DNA from: Endozoicomonadaceae bacterium
GTDB taxonomy: Bacteria > Pseudomonadota > Gammaproteobacteria > Pseudomonadales > Endozoicomonadaceae
DNA: 15,583 nucleotides
Direction of reading: 5' to 3'
NCBI GenBank assembly: GCA_023146365.1
Contig: JAGLCE010000049.1
Coordinates: 1 to 15,583, forward strand
Shown here: one piece after another, positions 15,145 through 15,583 of the stretch
Layout: each line of letters opens with the position of its first letter
Position numbering within the stretch: the first letter of the stretch is position 1
Position numbers and translations under genes: made by a program
The notes under the pieces: model-generated
The model's input: only the letters and a program-made list of their open reading frames with translations
The model's database searches: none
What the model was told of the DNA's origin: nothing

Positions 15145-15583
15145 TTATGTTAACCCTGTACCATCATCGTCGTGATTGTGAAGATGACTCTGCTGCGACT
15201 GATGAGTATCATAAGCAACTTCAGGCTCAGTGGATGCCGCTTTATCATGATCTCCCCCCCCGTCTCCATGCTCTGTAGTAGGCGCATTAGGATTCTTAAC
15301 ATGAACTTTTTCTTCTTGGCTTTCTACCACTCTGACAATTTGTGCATGCTCACTCTCTTTCTGGGTATATTCAATCAGTACGGCCGCACTCGCAAGGGCT
15401 TCACTATTGATGGCTGGTGCTTCTTTTGTTGCCTCTAAGTGCTGGCTAATATTATCTAAACTTGGTGTTTGCGCATCATGTATAGGAACTATATTTCCCT
15501 TATCGCCATCAATATCAAAAATAGCGATATCCTTATCATCAAGGACCTCACTCTTAGCTGCGTCGATAGTCGCTGAATCATCA
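15145..15583 (-). CDS. C-terminal part of an unrecognised acidic protein (runs off the window)
   Basis: The frame stays open from the right edge to TAA at 15145, giving 145 residues. The visible part is rich in Asp, Glu, Ala, Gln and His. It includes a DDKDIAIFDIDGDKGNIVPI-like stretch resembling a calcium-binding or EF-hand-like turn (DIDGDKGN). It ends in a Gly/His/Asp-rich tail (HGDGGGDHDK, HLHNHDDDGTGLT). No RTX nonapeptides and no typical type I secretion signal are seen. It is in the same orientation as, and upstream of, the secretion genes, so it could be a partner or cargo, but nothing in the sequence proves this. The internal GTG at 15330 is not needed as a start because the frame continues upstream. 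Confidence 0.55.
   Translation of the reverse strand, partial: DDSATIDAAKSEVLDDKDIAIFDIDGDKGNIVPIHDAQTPSLDNISQHLEATKEAPAINSEALASAAVLIEYTQKESEHAQIVRVVESQEEKVHVKNPNAPTTEHGDGGGDHDKAASTEPEVAYDTHQSQQSHLHNHDDDGTGLT

Overview
The window reads as a gammaproteobacterial chromosome segment, probably from a host-associated lineage. NrdB, the YfaE-type ferredoxin, PyrB and PyrI align well with the enterobacterial proteins as I remember them. A large eukaryote-like RING/ankyrin protein and decayed insertion-sequence (IS) ends sit between the housekeeping genes. An intracellular or symbiotic relative of the Oceanospirillales (Endozoicomonas-like) would fit, but that placement is inference.

Layout: (1) 1-342 has no recognisable gene, and the expected nrdA 3' end is missing. 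(2) 343-1851 holds nrdB and its [2Fe-2S] ferredoxin partner yfaE (+). (3) 1911-2390 is a decayed partial copy of the pyrBI promoter/leader fused to an internal pyrB fragment, and it runs into an inverted 87-bp IS end (2391-2477). (4) 2684-5593 (-) encodes a protein of about 969 residues: a short hydrophobic N-terminal part, a charged ELERER-repeat helix, a canonical RING-H2 finger and about 20 ankyrin repeats. (5) 5726-6090 is an internally deleted IS5-like element whose left end faces the RING/ankyrin gene. (6) 6340-8052 is the pyrBI operon (+), with an E. coli-like promoter that includes the AATTTG start region known for UTP-sensitive reiterative transcription. (7) 8160-14908 (-) is a type I secretion locus: ABC transporter with an inactive C39-like domain, HlyD-type adaptor, TolC-type outer-membrane protein and OmpA-like lipoprotein. 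Its order resembles the lap/bpf adhesin loci. About 1 kb of non-coding, inverted-repeat-rich DNA separates the adaptor from the TolC gene. (8) 15145 to the right edge (-) is the C-terminal part of an unrecognised acidic protein.

How the genes work together: nrdB/yfaE supply dNTPs, YfaE helping to maintain the NrdB cofactor. pyrBI makes and allosterically controls aspartate transcarbamoylase. The type I secretion genes would export a large surface protein not visible here. The RING/ankyrin gene is the standout: its domains predict a host-directed ubiquitin ligase, and it sits exactly between two outward-facing IS ends next to a duplicated pyrB leader, which suggests that mobile-element rearrangement placed it here.
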